A stretch of DNA of 64,000 nucleotides from Legionella parisiensis (GTDB lineage: Bacteria > Pseudomonadota > Gammaproteobacteria > Legionellales > Legionellaceae): assembly GCF_001467945.1 (NCBI RefSeq), contig NZ_LNYQ01000013.1, forward strand, positions 1,926,472 through 1,990,471, read 5' to 3'. The stretch's first letter is position 1. Every line of letters starts with the position of its first letter. A program made the position numbers and the translations under genes. Under the pieces are notes generated by a model. It saw only the letters and a list, made by a program, of their open reading frames with translations, was not told where the DNA came from and did not search any database. Below, piece after piece: positions 43,952-53,589 of this stretch.

Positions 43952-44821
43952 TTAAAATTCACCTGCTACTAAACGCTCTAAAAAGAAACTGGTATTACCC
44001 CCCAATAAAGCGCTGGGGGGCCACTCGGATACTTCATCTGCTAACTGTCTAAGTGCTATAGCAGCAGCAGAATCAGGATAAGAAATTAATACCGGCTTTT
44101 GCATTTTCACTGCCTTGTGTATGTGTTCATCAAATGGTACTGCTCCTAAATAGTCTAGCTGAACCTCGAGAAATTGCTCGGAAACTTTGAATAATTTGTT
44201 AAATAATTCCCGTCCCTCTCTCTCATTCCGCACCATGTTTGCCAAAATATGAAACCGTGTCCATTCATAGCGCTTACTCATTACTTTAATTAAAGCATAT
44301 GCATCAGTTAACGAGGTGGGTTCATCACATACAACAACAATTAGCTCTTGCGACGAACGGGTGAAACTTAAAACAGTGTCAGAAATACCAGCAGCAGTAT
44401 CAATAATCATGTAATCTAAATCATCCGTGAGCTCGTTAAATGAATCGATGATTCCAGCAAGTTCCGGAGAAGAGAGTTGCGTCATAAACTCTGTGCCAGA
44501 GGCTGCAGGAATAACAAGGACGCCATTAGGTCCTGACAGAATAATGTCACTTAAATGACAGATGCCCTGCATTACATGAGATAAATTATATTTAGTATGC
44601 AATCCCAACATGATATCAATATTTGCCAATCCTAAATCAGCATCAAGCAACATTACTCTTTTATTAAGTTGAGCCAAACCAACTGCCAAATTGACAGAAA
44701 CGTTGCTCTTGCCAACACCGCCCTTTCCAGCAGAAACTGCAATTACTTTAATCGGTTTTGCTCGTGCCAGATTTCTCAAACCAGAAGCCTGATCGCGTAT
44801 ATTTTTATTCACTTTAGACAT
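43952..44821 (-). CDS. fleN: Flagellar number regulator FleN (FlhG, MinD-like ATPase)
   Basis: MinD-family ATPase limiting the number of polar flagella, usually by antagonising FleQ. 289 residues from ATG 44821 (GGGAGAG upstream): deviant Walker A SAGKGGVGKSNVSVNLAV near residue 30, DADLGLANIDIMLGL, switch II YMIIDTAAGISDTV, and EPTSLTDAYALIKV. A longer frame to 44905 would overlap flhF by 90 bases and lacks family similarity. Translationally linked to flhF (8-base overlap). Confidence 0.93.
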   Translation of the reverse strand: MSKVNKNIRDQASGLRNLARAKPIKVIAVSAGKGGVGKSNVSVNLAVGLAQLNKRVMLLDADLGLANIDIMLGLHTKYNLSHVMQGICHLSDIILSGPNGVLVIPAASGTEFMTQLSSPELAGIIDSFNELTDDLDYMIIDTAAGISDTVLSFTRSSQELIVVVCDEPTSLTDAYALIKVMSKRYEWTRFHILANMVRNEREGRELFNKLFKVSEQFLEVQLDYLGAVPFDEHIHKAVKMQKPVLISYPDSAAAIALRQLADEVSEWPPSALLGGNTSFFLERLVAGEF

Positions 44822-45944
44822 GATATTCTCTCCCAGCACTTTGCAGTGCATTCCTGACATTGTCCGTCTGGAACAGTTGTGTTTCCTGCTCTGCAAATAA
44901 CTCAATTAGCTGATGGCGCGTAGCCATTTTAATATCTTCAGGTACTCGTTGTCCGTGAGTGAGATAGCTCACCCCTAAACCCGACTCAATAAGCGCGCTC
45001 AACGCACCGCCTACAGCCAATGACTCATCCAGCTTGGTCAAAATACACTGATCAATTTGATTAGCGTCATAACGTTTTATTGCATCAATTAACACTTGGT
45101 AATGACTTGTTGCAGGTAAAACCAAAACTTTGGAAATCGACAATAAATAAGTACCCAAGACATGCATTTGTTTTACAACTCGCTCATCCGCGGGATTCAT
45201 TCCGGCGGTATCAATCAAAATTAATTTTTTGTCATTTAATTGCCGTAATACTCGCGCTAAAGACACTTCATCCTGAGCAACGCAAACCTTAACCCCTAAA
45301 ATTTTTCCATACATCATAAGTTGTTCCTGTGCCGCGATTCGATAGGTATCCATAGTAACCAGGCCTAACTTATCCGCGCCAAATCTCAAGGTAAACCGGG
45401 CTGCAATTTTGGCTAATGTCGTCGTTTTTCCGACGCCAGTTGGACCAACAAAAGCATAAACCCCTCCCTCTTCTATTCTACGTGTATCACAAATAGTTAA
45501 TTGATCTGCAATTTGATTCAATACAGCTTCCCAGCCTCTTTGCTGATTTAAATCAGATCGCACAGAACATGCCCAGTTCGCAGCTGTAGTATGGCTTACC
45601 CCAAGATACAGAAGTTTTTGCAATAAAATAGTATGCAAAGGCTCATGGATGCCAACATTTCCCCTTAACTGCGCTTCAAGCATGCTTCTTAGTGTTTGAA
45701 TCTCTTGACGCATATCATCAAGAGGCGTTTGCATTTGGTATTTATTTGCTTGACTTGTTGGCTCAGCGCAAGATACTGCTGCGGAAGTTGACAGAATTGT
45801 TTCATCGAAATCAATCGCAGCAACAACTTCCACTCCACCATCTACATGATGACTGGACAAAATAACGGCATCAGCGCCAAGTGTCTCTTTAATTTGTTTC
45901 ATAGCGCTGCGTGTATCGGTCGCAACAAAACGTTTTAATTTCAT
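44814..45944 (-). CDS. flhF: Flagellar biosynthesis GTPase FlhF
   Basis: SRP-type GTPase that places the flagellum at the pole. 376 residues: an N-terminal basic domain (MKLKRFVATDTRSAMKQIKETLGADAVILSS), a helical N-domain, and a G-domain with P-loop GPTGVGKTTTLAKIAARF (about residues 168-185), VTMDTYRIAAQEQL, LIDTAGMNPAD and the TKLDE specificity motif. A 274-base gap separates it from flhA, so it may have its own promoter. Confidence 0.96.
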   Translation of the reverse strand: MKLKRFVATDTRSAMKQIKETLGADAVILSSHHVDGGVEVVAAIDFDETILSTSAAVSCAEPTSQANKYQMQTPLDDMRQEIQTLRSMLEAQLRGNVGIHEPLHTILLQKLLYLGVSHTTAANWACSVRSDLNQQRGWEAVLNQIADQLTICDTRRIEEGGVYAFVGPTGVGKTTTLAKIAARFTLRFGADKLGLVTMDTYRIAAQEQLMMYGKILGVKVCVAQDEVSLARVLRQLNDKKLILIDTAGMNPADERVVKQMHVLGTYLLSISKVLVLPATSHYQVLIDAIKRYDANQIDQCILTKLDESLAVGGALSALIESGLGVSYLTHGQRVPEDIKMATRHQLIELFAEQETQLFQTDNVRNALQSAGREYHV

Positions 45945-46218
45945 AAAGCCTCCTGCTTATGAAGAAATTTGTCACTATTCACGCAATGCCTCTTTATAGA
46001 AATTGTAGCTTGCCTGTAGGAAAACTGAAAAGTTTAGCCCTGGGCTCTATACCAGCACCCACTAAGTTCTATACATTGTTGCAAGCCGCTCCGCTCAGTC
46101 ATGTACTTGAGTACACTCTTTCACCTCACTTTGCTTGCGCCTTGTCTAAAACGTAGTGGATGACGCTATACACTTAACACCGAGGTTACTAATTCAACTG
46201 TGATACACCCAGTTACTC

Positions 46219-48300
46219 CTATCCCACTGTACCTACTATTCTTATTTGCTTATTATCAGGAATCTCCTGATAAGACAAAACATGAAAGTCATGAGATATA
46301 TTACGCACAAATCGTGCCAACACTGCGCGTATTCCCGGTTGAACTACCAATACAGAACTCTCTTGTTTCGCCTGCTGTTGCATTGCTAATTGTGTCAAAG
46401 AATGTTGTATTTTATCCGCCATTCCTGGCTCAAAATTTACACCACCGGATCCACTACTCTGAATAATGTTTTGCAATAATTGTTCCAACTCGGGTTTTAA
46501 CGTAATAATTGGCAGCTCCTCATGAACACCGCTGATTTTTTGAGTAATTAATCGGGATAAAGCAATACGAACCTGGCTGATTAAAAACTCTGTATCCTTA
46601 GATTTTGGCGCTAGCTCCGCCAAAGTTTCGACTATAGTGCGAATATCCGTTAAAGGAATATGTTCCGCCAATAAGCCTTGTAACACTTTACTAACCATTC
46701 CTAATGAAAGACCGTCAGGTACTAATTCTTTCACTAATTTGGGTGAACTCAATGCAAGTTTGTCTAAAAGCTGTTGGGTTTCTTCATAACCTAATAATTG
46801 CTGGCTGTTCTGTTCTAATATTTGACTTAAGTGCGTGGCAACCACAGTAGAGGCATCAACAACTGTGTAACCCAAAGTATGTGCCTGTTCTCTTTGACTT
46901 TCATTGATCCAGACTGCCTCCATGCCAAAAGCTGGATCAAGTGTTTTTACTCCCTCTATTTCACCAAAAATCTGTCCAGGATTTATCGCCAGGCAGCGAT
47001 CAAGATGAATTGCAGCCTCTCCCATCACAACTCCAGCCAAACTAATACGATAATGATTAGGTTTTAAATCCAAATTATCACGCACATGTACTGATGGAAT
47101 TAAAAAACCCAACTCTTGTGATATTTTCTTGCGTACCCCTTTAATACGAGAGAGTAAAACGCCTCCTTGCGCCTGATCCACTAAAGGAATCAAGCGATAC
47201 CCAACCTCAAGACTAATCACATCAACTGGATTCACATCATCCCATGATAATTCTGTAGAAATATTTGGATTTTGAATAGCGAGGGATTCATTTTCTTCAT
47301 TGAGTAGTTCCTTGCTTCTTTCTTTATTTTGTTGAAGAAACAAATAAGCAATTCCTCCTAAACCTGCAGAAAGTAAAATAAACGCGATATGGGGCATACC
47401 AGGAATAATACCAATCAATCCCATAATAGCTGCTGCAATAATTAATGAACGTGGATTAGCAAATAATTGGGAAATAACTGCATGCCCCATATTTTGCGCA
47501 CTGGAAACTCGAGTAACAATGATAGCAGCAGCAGTTGATAAAACTAAAGAAGGCACTTGTGCTACCAAACCATCACCAATAGTTAACAAAATATAATTGT
47601 GAAGCGCATCAGAAACACTCATTCCATGCTGAAAAACTCCAATAATCAATCCACCAATAATGTTAACAGCCAAAATCAAAATCCCAGCAATTGCGTCACC
47701 TCGAACAAATTTACTCGCACCATCCATCGAACCATAAAAATCTGCTTCCTGTGCCACTTCTAATCGACGCTTTATCGCCTGCTCCTGATTAACCAAACCT
47801 GCATTTAGATCAGCATCGATCGCCATTTGTTTTCCAGGTAGAGAATCCAAAGTGAACCGTGCACTTACTTCAGATACACGCCCAGCACCCTTAGTTACTA
47901 CAACGAAATTTATGACTACTAAAATGATAAAAACAACCAAACCCACTGCATAGTTTCCACCAATTACTACTTCGCCAAATGCTTGAATCACATGTCCTGC
48001 AGCATCAGTACCTTTATAACCATTTAATAAAACAACACGAGTTGAAGCAACGTTCAATGCCAAGCGTAATAAAGTTGCAAGTAATATAACTGTTGGGAAA
48101 ACAGCAAAATCCAAAGGCCTTTCGCTGTAAATCACTGCCAACAAAACTACAAGTGATAAAGCAATATTAAAAGTAAATAGAATATCCAATAAAAATGGGG
48201 GCAGAGGTAACATCATCATGCCAAGCATGATGATGAGCACTAGAGGGGTTCCTAAACCTTGACGCATCCCATATTGTACATAATACAATGCTTTATTCAT
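46219..48300 (-). CDS. flhA: Flagellar export gate protein FlhA
   Basis: Largest export-gate subunit. 693 residues: eight N-terminal membrane helices (about 1-320; DILFTFNIALSLVVLL), the conserved FHIPEP-type segment (VKGAGRVSEVSARFTLDSLPGKQMAIDADLNAGLVNQEQAIKRR, in pieces near 145-185), and a cytoplasmic domain with GYRLIPLVDQAQGG that receives chaperone-substrate complexes. Start overlaps the flhB stop by eight bases. Confidence 0.97.
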   Translation of the reverse strand: MNKALYYVQYGMRQGLGTPLVLIIMLGMMMLPLPPFLLDILFTFNIALSLVVLLAVIYSERPLDFAVFPTVILLATLLRLALNVASTRVVLLNGYKGTDAAGHVIQAFGEVVIGGNYAVGLVVFIILVVINFVVVTKGAGRVSEVSARFTLDSLPGKQMAIDADLNAGLVNQEQAIKRRLEVAQEADFYGSMDGASKFVRGDAIAGILILAVNIIGGLIIGVFQHGMSVSDALHNYILLTIGDGLVAQVPSLVLSTAAAIIVTRVSSAQNMGHAVISQLFANPRSLIIAAAIMGLIGIIPGMPHIAFILLSAGLGGIAYLFLQQNKERSKELLNEENESLAIQNPNISTELSWDDVNPVDVISLEVGYRLIPLVDQAQGGVLLSRIKGVRKKISQELGFLIPSVHVRDNLDLKPNHYRISLAGVVMGEAAIHLDRCLAINPGQIFGEIEGVKTLDPAFGMEAVWINESQREQAHTLGYTVVDASTVVATHLSQILEQNSQQLLGYEETQQLLDKLALSSPKLVKELVPDGLSLGMVSKVLQGLLAEHIPLTDIRTIVETLAELAPKSKDTEFLISQVRIALSRLITQKISGVHEELPIITLKPELEQLLQNIIQSSGSGGVNFEPGMADKIQHSLTQLAMQQQAKQESSVLVVQPGIRAVLARFVRNISHDFHVLSYQEIPDNKQIRIVGTVG

Positions 48301-49444
48301 TAGTATCCTCCTCTGCTTCTCGTACTAACTCTTCTGGTATAGGAACATTCTGTAACACAGCAGGTTTATAGTCATAACGCTCTTTATCACGCAGTTGAAA
48401 TATATAAGCTAAAACCTGGGCTACAGCGATATAAAGGCCTCTTGGTATTTCTGTATTTAATTTAGTAGAAAAATAAAGAGCACGCGCCAAAGGGGGTACT
48501 GAGATAATAGGAATTTGATGCGATGTTGCAACTTTACTAATTTGGAAAGCAATCAAATCCTTACCTTTGGCGACTACTATGGGTGCTTTATGACTCTTCT
48601 CCCTATAACTGATTGCCACAGCATAATGAGTAGGATTGGTTAAAACGACGTTTGCTTTAGATATTTCATTCATCATGCGCCGTCTCGAAATCTCTTGCTG
48701 GGCACGACGAATAGCGCTTTTTATTTCGGGTTTACCCTCTAGTTCTTTGTATTCATCCCTTAATTCTTGCATCGTCATTTTCATACTTTTTTGATGCTCA
48801 TACAATTGGAAAGGAACATCAAAAGCAGCAATCAAAATCAAACAGGAAGAAATCAACACAAAGGATTTCACCACAACTAAACTACCGCTGCTAATTGCTG
48901 TTTCAATAGGTGCATGGGCTAAACCGAGTAATATGGGAATTTGTGATTTAAGTACCACTATAGCAACCACTGCTACGATTATAAATTTAAAAAACGATTT
49001 GAACATTTCGACAAATCCTTTCAACGAAATCATTCGCTTCAATCCTTGAAACAAATTAAGTCGCGAAAATTTAGGCTGTAACACTTGAGTACTAAAAACC
49101 CATCCCCCCATAAGCAAAGGAGCCGTCAAAGTAATGAGAAAAATAACCACTAATAAAGGCATCAAGGACCAAAACCCCATTTTCGCTAAAAAAAATAACT
49201 GCTCCACACTTACTTTGGGTGTAATGATAACTCGAGTATCAAATGCAAAAGCATGATACATCATGGCTGCTAACTGATTGGCCAATTTCTTGCCAAAAAT
49301 AAGAAATCCCAATGCAGTAAAAAGTAGCGTTACTGTAGTATTGAAATCCCTTGATCGTGCAACCTGACCTTTTTTGCGAGCCTCTTTAAGCCGCTTGGCC
49401 GAGGGCTGTTCCGTTTTTTCTTGTGAGTTTTCTTGCTCAGCCAT
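48293..49444 (-). CDS. flhB: Flagellar export switch protein FlhB
   Basis: Switches export specificity from rod/hook to filament proteins. 383 residues: N-terminal EKTEQPSAKRLKEARKKGQVARSRD signature (about 8-33), four membrane helices, and the autocleavage motif N-P-T-H in VVLTNPTHYAVAISYREK (about 265-282), cutting between Asn and Pro. Ends in a short acidic tail. It begins on the fliR stop. Confidence 0.97.
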   Translation of the reverse strand: MAEQENSQEKTEQPSAKRLKEARKKGQVARSRDFNTTVTLLFTALGFLIFGKKLANQLAAMMYHAFAFDTRVIITPKVSVEQLFFLAKMGFWSLMPLLVVIFLITLTAPLLMGGWVFSTQVLQPKFSRLNLFQGLKRMISLKGFVEMFKSFFKFIIVAVVAIVVLKSQIPILLGLAHAPIETAISSGSLVVVKSFVLISSCLILIAAFDVPFQLYEHQKSMKMTMQELRDEYKELEGKPEIKSAIRRAQQEISRRRMMNEISKANVVLTNPTHYAVAISYREKSHKAPIVVAKGKDLIAFQISKVATSHQIPIISVPPLARALYFSTKLNTEIPRGLYIAVAQVLAYIFQLRDKERYDYKPAVLQNVPIPEELVREAEEDTNE

Positions 49445-50214
49445 CAGTGCAACATCCCTGTAATAAAACGCATTCCCTCTTTGATAAGATCTACCATTTG
49501 TATCGCAACACTAGGCAGACCCACCTTAATTACAACTATCCCCATTATTAACGTGATAGGGAATCCTAAAGAAAAAATATTTAGTTGTGGTGCTGCTCGA
49601 GACATAATCCCGAAGGCCAGGCTCACAATAAGCAAAGACAATAAAGCTGGTATTGAAATCAATACAGCCTGCTTAAACATCCATCCTGAAAATAGAATCA
49701 CATTCCAGACCATAGATTGAGTCACAGAAAGCTGCCCTACAGGCATTATTCTGAAACTATCCAATAGCGCTTCAAAAACAGTTAAATGTCCATTAAGTGC
49801 CAAAAATATTAGCGTCATCATTATTGAATAAAGTTGGCTGACCAATGGAACACTGGCACGGCTTGCGGGATCCATCATCACTGCAAAACTAAGACCGGCC
49901 TGCATCGCAATAATTTGTCCTCCCAAAACAAAAATCTGGAAAACAAGCTGCAAAACAAAGCCCATTAATAAACCATAGAGCAATTCCTGGATAATATATG
50001 CCAAAAAAAAACCGTTGAAATTTAGAAATGAAAGCTCCTTAGGAACCATAAAGGCGCAGACCCAGCTTAAAACAATAAGTAAAATAATTTTAATGCGATG
50101 AGGTAATAAACCAGAAGAAAAAACAGGGAGTGTAAGCAACAAACCGCCAATGCGCCCCATTGGCCAAATAACCTGGCTTATCATACCTATTATTGTTGGA
50201 TAATCCAGTTTCAT
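49444..50214 (-). CDS. fliR: Flagellar export gate protein FliR
   Basis: Part of the FliPQR export pore. 256 residues, strongly hydrophobic with about six membrane segments, including IIAMQAGLSFAVMMDPASRASVPLVSQLYSIMMTLIFLALNGH (in pieces near 98-140), the conserved FliR central region, and FSLGFPITLIMGIVVI near the C-terminus. Stop overlaps the flhB start; six bases separate it from fliQ. Confidence 0.95.
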   Translation of the reverse strand: MKLDYPTIIGMISQVIWPMGRIGGLLLTLPVFSSGLLPHRIKIILLIVLSWVCAFMVPKELSFLNFNGFFLAYIIQELLYGLLMGFVLQLVFQIFVLGGQIIAMQAGLSFAVMMDPASRASVPLVSQLYSIMMTLIFLALNGHLTVFEALLDSFRIMPVGQLSVTQSMVWNVILFSGWMFKQAVLISIPALLSLLIVSLAFGIMSRAAPQLNIFSLGFPITLIMGIVVIKVGLPSVAIQMVDLIKEGMRFITGMLH

Positions 50215-50220
50215 CTTGAA

Positions 50221-50490
50221 CTAACCTATTAAATAAGGAATATTGGTAATTAAAGAATCAGTGTAATTCACTATGATTTTAAGTAACCAGGGGCCTGCAA
50301 ATACGAGCATCAAAAAAGTAATAAATAATTTGGGTATAAAACTTAGACTCGTTTCATTAATTTGTGTTGCCGCTTGAAACATGGAAACAATCAGGCCAAC
50401 AATCAAACCAGGAAGAATGAGTACGCTGATAAGTAACAGCATCAAATATACTCCTTCACTGAATATAGAAACCACTGACTCTGGGGTCAT
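50221..50490 (-). CDS. fliQ: Flagellar export gate protein FliQ
   Basis: 89-residue two-helix subunit of the FliPQR pore: MTPESVVSIFSEGVYLMLLLISVLILPGLIVGLIVSMFQAATQINE (in pieces), then LSFIPKLFITFLMLVFAGPWLLKIIVNYT. Both match FliQ in length and motif order. A 188-base gap before it (50491-50678, after fliP) holds no gene. Confidence 0.95.
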   Translation of the reverse strand: MTPESVVSIFSEGVYLMLLLISVLILPGLIVGLIVSMFQAATQINETSLSFIPKLFITFLMLVFAGPWLLKIIVNYTDSLITNIPYLIG

Positions 50491-50678
50491 ATTATTTCCC
50501 TATAATTTTGTGTAGACTTCTTTTGAATCTCTACTGTAGCTGCATAATTGCTTCGTCGATGCAGTGCTCGAATCCTCATGTAACTGCACCCGATTCTCCT
50601 TCCACTTCGCTCAATAGAGCGCATTTGGAAAGAGGTCTATTGTCATTATAATTCGTAGCATTGATGAAAATGCGACGT

Positions 50679-51467
50679 TTAACTCATAGAAAAACTTGAT
50701 GCAAGCGATCCCAAAACAAGTGTCCAACCATCAACCATCACAAAAAGCATGATCTTAAAAGGTAATGAAATAATCAAAGGGGATAGCATCATCATCCCCA
50801 TAGCCATCAGAACACTCGATACCACCATATCAATAATTAAAAAGGGTAAAAACAATATAAAACCAATCTGGAAAGCTGTTTTTAATTCACTGGTAATAAA
50901 TGCAGGAATTACCACACTCATTGGTACATCATTAAGAGTGGCTGGATTTGTTTGAGCAAATTTTTCAAACAAGGATAAATCATTTTTACGTGTTTGATTT
51001 AACATAAATTGACGTAAAGGCACCTGTGCATTGGCCAAAGCTTCAGGAAATTTTATAGTCTCTGCGAGATAAGGCTGTAGTGCGGTTTCGTTAATTTTAT
51101 TAAAGACAGGAGACATCACAAAATAAGTCATAAACAACGCAATACCAATTAAGATTTGATTCGTAGGTGTTTGAGCCATACCTATGGCTTGGCGTAATAT
51201 GGAAAGCACGATGATTATTCGCGTAAAAGCTGTCATTGCCATCAACATCCCAGGCAAAACAGTTAACAACGTCATAAAAATCAAAATTTGCAGATTTACA
51301 CTATAAGTTTGTTCGCCATTGGCACCAGGTTGCACTGTTAATGCAGGTAATGATAAAGGAGCTGCTTGTAAAGCCAGGGGTACGAAACAAAATAAAGCGA
51401 GAAACAAAGTAACCCTGGTGAAGCGGAACGTAATCCATGATTTAGTGTGTCCCTCATCCCCTGCCAT
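50679..51467 (-). CDS. fliP: Flagellar export gate protein FliP, unusual 5' region
   Basis: Core of the FliPQR pore. The conserved body runs from a signal-peptide-like helix ([22 protein letters not shown]) through [110 protein letters not shown] (in pieces) to [10 protein letters not shown]. From ATG 51467 it is 262 residues (E. coli 245). The frame stays open to 51653, touching the end of fliO. The extra part contains a REP-like palindrome (51476-51507) and codes for low-similarity sequence. Start candidates are ATG 51467, ATG 51608 and TTG 51407 (AGGG upstream). Confidence 0.9.
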   Translation of the reverse strand: MAGDEGHTKSWITFRFTRVTLFLALFCFVPLALQAAPLSLPALTVQPGANGEQTYSVNLQILIFMTLLTVLPGMLMAMTAFTRIIIVLSILRQAIGMAQTPTNQILIGIALFMTYFVMSPVFNKINETALQPYLAETIKFPEALANAQVPLRQFMLNQTRKNDLSLFEKFAQTNPATLNDVPMSVVIPAFITSELKTAFQIGFILFLPFLIIDMVVSSVLMAMGMMMLSPLIISLPFKIMLFVMVDGWTLVLGSLASSFSMS

Positions 51468-51475
51468 TAAGTTAA

Positions 51476-51507
51476 GATTCCTTGTCATTCGCGCGCATAC
51501 AGGAATC
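51476..51507. repeat. REP-like palindrome in the 5' part of fliP
   Basis: GATTCC...GGAATC outer arms with TGT/ACA and a GCGCGC centre, in the TGTCATTCGCGCGCATACAG-GAATCC arrangement typical of widespread bacterial interspersed palindromes (TGTCATTCCCGCG...GGAATCC). It sits between the fliO stop and the conserved fliP body, in a frame that stays open through it. Confidence 0.65.
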
Positions 51508-51618
51508 CGTGTCTGAATTAACATTGGTGTTTGATTCGAGTTGGCTCCTCGCTGTGAGAAAAGCAACTTCCATATAGATGATAACCATTTTCCCAGATAT
51601 AAATTCATTATCTTCATC

Positions 51619-51951
51619 TTATGATTTCGTAACTGATTTAAGCAGATCGGCAAACGAATTTTTATTTATAGAGTCGAATCCAGTCGGTAATTGCTCACCA
51701 AAATCATAGAGCAGCGTGATCTGTCCAGCACCTGAACCGACTAATAAATAACGCGTTCCCACTTTTAACAAAGTAATTTTTTCCTTGGGTCCTAAAATCA
51801 TACTCGCTATGGATTGAAATCCTTTTGCCGAACCCATTTGCATTCCGTGTAAGCGTTTCACTACCCAAGACAATGCCATGATAAGTAATAAAACCAACAA
51901 TAAGCCCATGATAATACGCATGAGCTCTCCATGATTGAGTACACTTTGCAT
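51619..51951 (-). CDS. fliO: Flagellar protein FliO
   Basis: Assists FliP assembly in the export gate. 110 residues: one membrane helix ([22 protein letters not shown], about 13-34) followed by a cytoplasmic domain with [26 protein letters not shown], the FliO signature. Start overlaps the fliN stop by one base (TAATG). Confidence 0.92.
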   Translation of the reverse strand: MQSVLNHGELMRIIMGLLLVLLLIMALSWVVKRLHGMQMGSAKGFQSIASMILGPKEKITLLKVGTRYLLVGSGAGQITLLYDFGEQLPTGFDSINKNSFADLLKSVTKS

Positions 51952-52268
51952 TATCTTAATCGCTTAATTCGTTCTGCTTTGCTGACGATATCAGTCAATC
52001 GCACACCAAACTTATCATTAACTACAACCACTTCCCCATGCGCAACTAAAGTCCCATTGACTAAGACATCAAGTGGATCGCCTGCTAAACAATCAAGAGC
52101 AACAATTCCTCCTTGGTTTAATTGGAGTAAATTACGTATGGTCATTTTGGTACGGCCAATTTCTACAGTCACTGAAACAGGGATATCCAAAATCATGTCC
52201 ATTTTTTCACTATCTTCCTGAGGAAGAGTATTTGATGGTTTAGGTTGTTCAATTGCATCTTGAGACAT
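51951..52268 (-). CDS. fliN: Flagellar motor switch protein FliN
   Basis: C-ring component. 105 residues: short acidic N-terminus, then the SpoA/FliN domain (ILDIPVSVTVEIGRTKMTIRNLLQLNQGGIVALD, GDPLDVLVNGTLVAHGEVVVVNDKFGVRLTDIVSKAERI, in pieces). It lies 10 bases after fliM and abuts fliO. Confidence 0.96.
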   Translation of the reverse strand: MSQDAIEQPKPSNTLPQEDSEKMDMILDIPVSVTVEIGRTKMTIRNLLQLNQGGIVALDCLAGDPLDVLVNGTLVAHGEVVVVNDKFGVRLTDIVSKAERIKRLR

Positions 52269-52278
52269 TCCTCATCTC

Positions 52279-53346
52279 CTAGTAACTAATATTTTTAATT
52301 ATTTTTACAGCGCGCTTGTCATTTGCGGTTCCTTGAGTTGCCGTAAAACCCGGCGTCCCTTCAATATCTAAAGTAACTATTTCTTTCATTTCCATAGATA
52401 TAAAATCACCTGCTTGCCATGACATTACTGCACCCAAAGTACTTTTTGTTTCAGCCATTGCTGAACTTACAGTTAATTCAACTTCCATTAACTCTTCTTT
52501 TAATGATTTAACCCAGTTCGGATCAATTTCATCATCTGGACGAGAAGCACCAAGTTCCAGTTGCTCTTTGATGGGTTCAACCATGGAATAAGGCAAGATA
52601 AAATAGAAAGTACCGATTTCTTTCCCAAAGTCCATTGAAAAGCGTGCAACGAGCAACATTTCTCCAGGTTCTGCTATATTGACTAATTGTGGGTTAGTTT
52701 CATCATTAAATTTGCTGATATCGAGCTGAGTAATTGGCTTCCACGCTTGGGTAAGGTTAGCAATAAGCTTTTTCGTGATCACATCCATAACACGCAGCTC
52801 AGTCGCAGTAAAATCGGTTCTATCTTTTTGGGCAAAGAATTGAGAACTGCCGCCAAAATAATAGTCAACGAGATCATAGACAAAAGTACTATCAAAAAGA
52901 ATAATGCCTTTACCTCGTAATGGTTTAAATTTAAAGATACTCATTAAACTTGGATTAGGTAAACTCTCCATAAAGTCACGATGTTTTATAATAAGCAACG
53001 GGTCTTGTTTAATTTCAAAATCTTTGGCAGTTACATTATAGATATCCGATGCAAATAAACGCACAGCACGATCATAAATTCTATCTAATACAGGCAGCTT
53101 GCCTTTGACAATACGTTCCTGAGCAGTGAAATTAAGCGTTTTTATATCACCATCCTGCTGTAGTTCACCGGGCTCAAATACAGCTTCAGATACCTCATTT
53201 CTGCTGCCTTTTGCTTTTTTATGGTCCGATTGTTCTCTGGGTGCTCTTTGCCCCTCTGTTGTTTGGGGTTCTTCTTCAGGAGGCTCGCTAACTGTTTTGA
53301 GCAGCGCATCTATTTCTTCTTGTGATAAAACGTTTTTATCAGCCAT
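52279..53346 (-). CDS. fliM: Flagellar motor switch protein FliM
   Basis: C-ring component. 355 residues: N-terminal LSQEEIDALLKTV, which in chemotactic bacteria binds CheY-P, then the CheC-like middle domain (LPVLDRIYDRAVRLFASDIYNVTAKDFEI in pieces, GSSQFFAQKDRTDFTATE) and the C-terminal SpoA domain. The segment after residue 20 is a charged linker slightly longer than in E. coli (334 residues). It is first gene of the operon, with a sigma-54 promoter about 84 bases upstream. Confidence 0.96.
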   Translation of the reverse strand: MADKNVLSQEEIDALLKTVSEPPEEEPQTTEGQRAPREQSDHKKAKGSRNEVSEAVFEPGELQQDGDIKTLNFTAQERIVKGKLPVLDRIYDRAVRLFASDIYNVTAKDFEIKQDPLLIIKHRDFMESLPNPSLMSIFKFKPLRGKGIILFDSTFVYDLVDYYFGGSSQFFAQKDRTDFTATELRVMDVITKKLIANLTQAWKPITQLDISKFNDETNPQLVNIAEPGEMLLVARFSMDFGKEIGTFYFILPYSMVEPIKEQLELGASRPDDEIDPNWVKSLKEELMEVELTVSSAMAETKSTLGAVMSWQAGDFISMEMKEIVTLDIEGTPGFTATQGTANDKRAVKIIKNISY

Positions 53347-53429
53347 ATAAGCAATCCATACTAATTTAAAACTTGAATTTACTCATTACCTTCAAGTAAC
53401 CATCATGATTTTTCTATTGAATAGGCTTA

Positions 53430-53445
53430 TGCAAACTATATGCCA
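53430..53445 (-). promoter_or_regulatory. Sigma-54 promoter of the fliM operon
   Basis: On the minus strand: TGGCAT-ATAGT-TTGCA, matching the -24/-12 consensus TGGCAC-N5-TTGCA at all but one base and with exact spacing. Transcription would start near 53418, giving a leader of about 70 bases before fliM. Sigma-54 with FleQ drives mid-class flagellar genes in Legionella and Pseudomonas. Confidence 0.8.
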
Positions 53446-53589
53446 TTTATAAAAATGTTTTCATAACATAATCTCTGATATATCTCTCAGTTATAAATGG
53501 AAAAAATGATATGCAGGTTTGACAGTCAAAAAATCGTATGCCAATCATTTGACAATACCTCCAAATTAATAAAAAAATGCTACCTCAAT

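Noticed and set aside
46200..46466. 88-codon plus-strand frame
   Set aside because: Mostly antisense to the 3' end of flhA, with no ribosome site.
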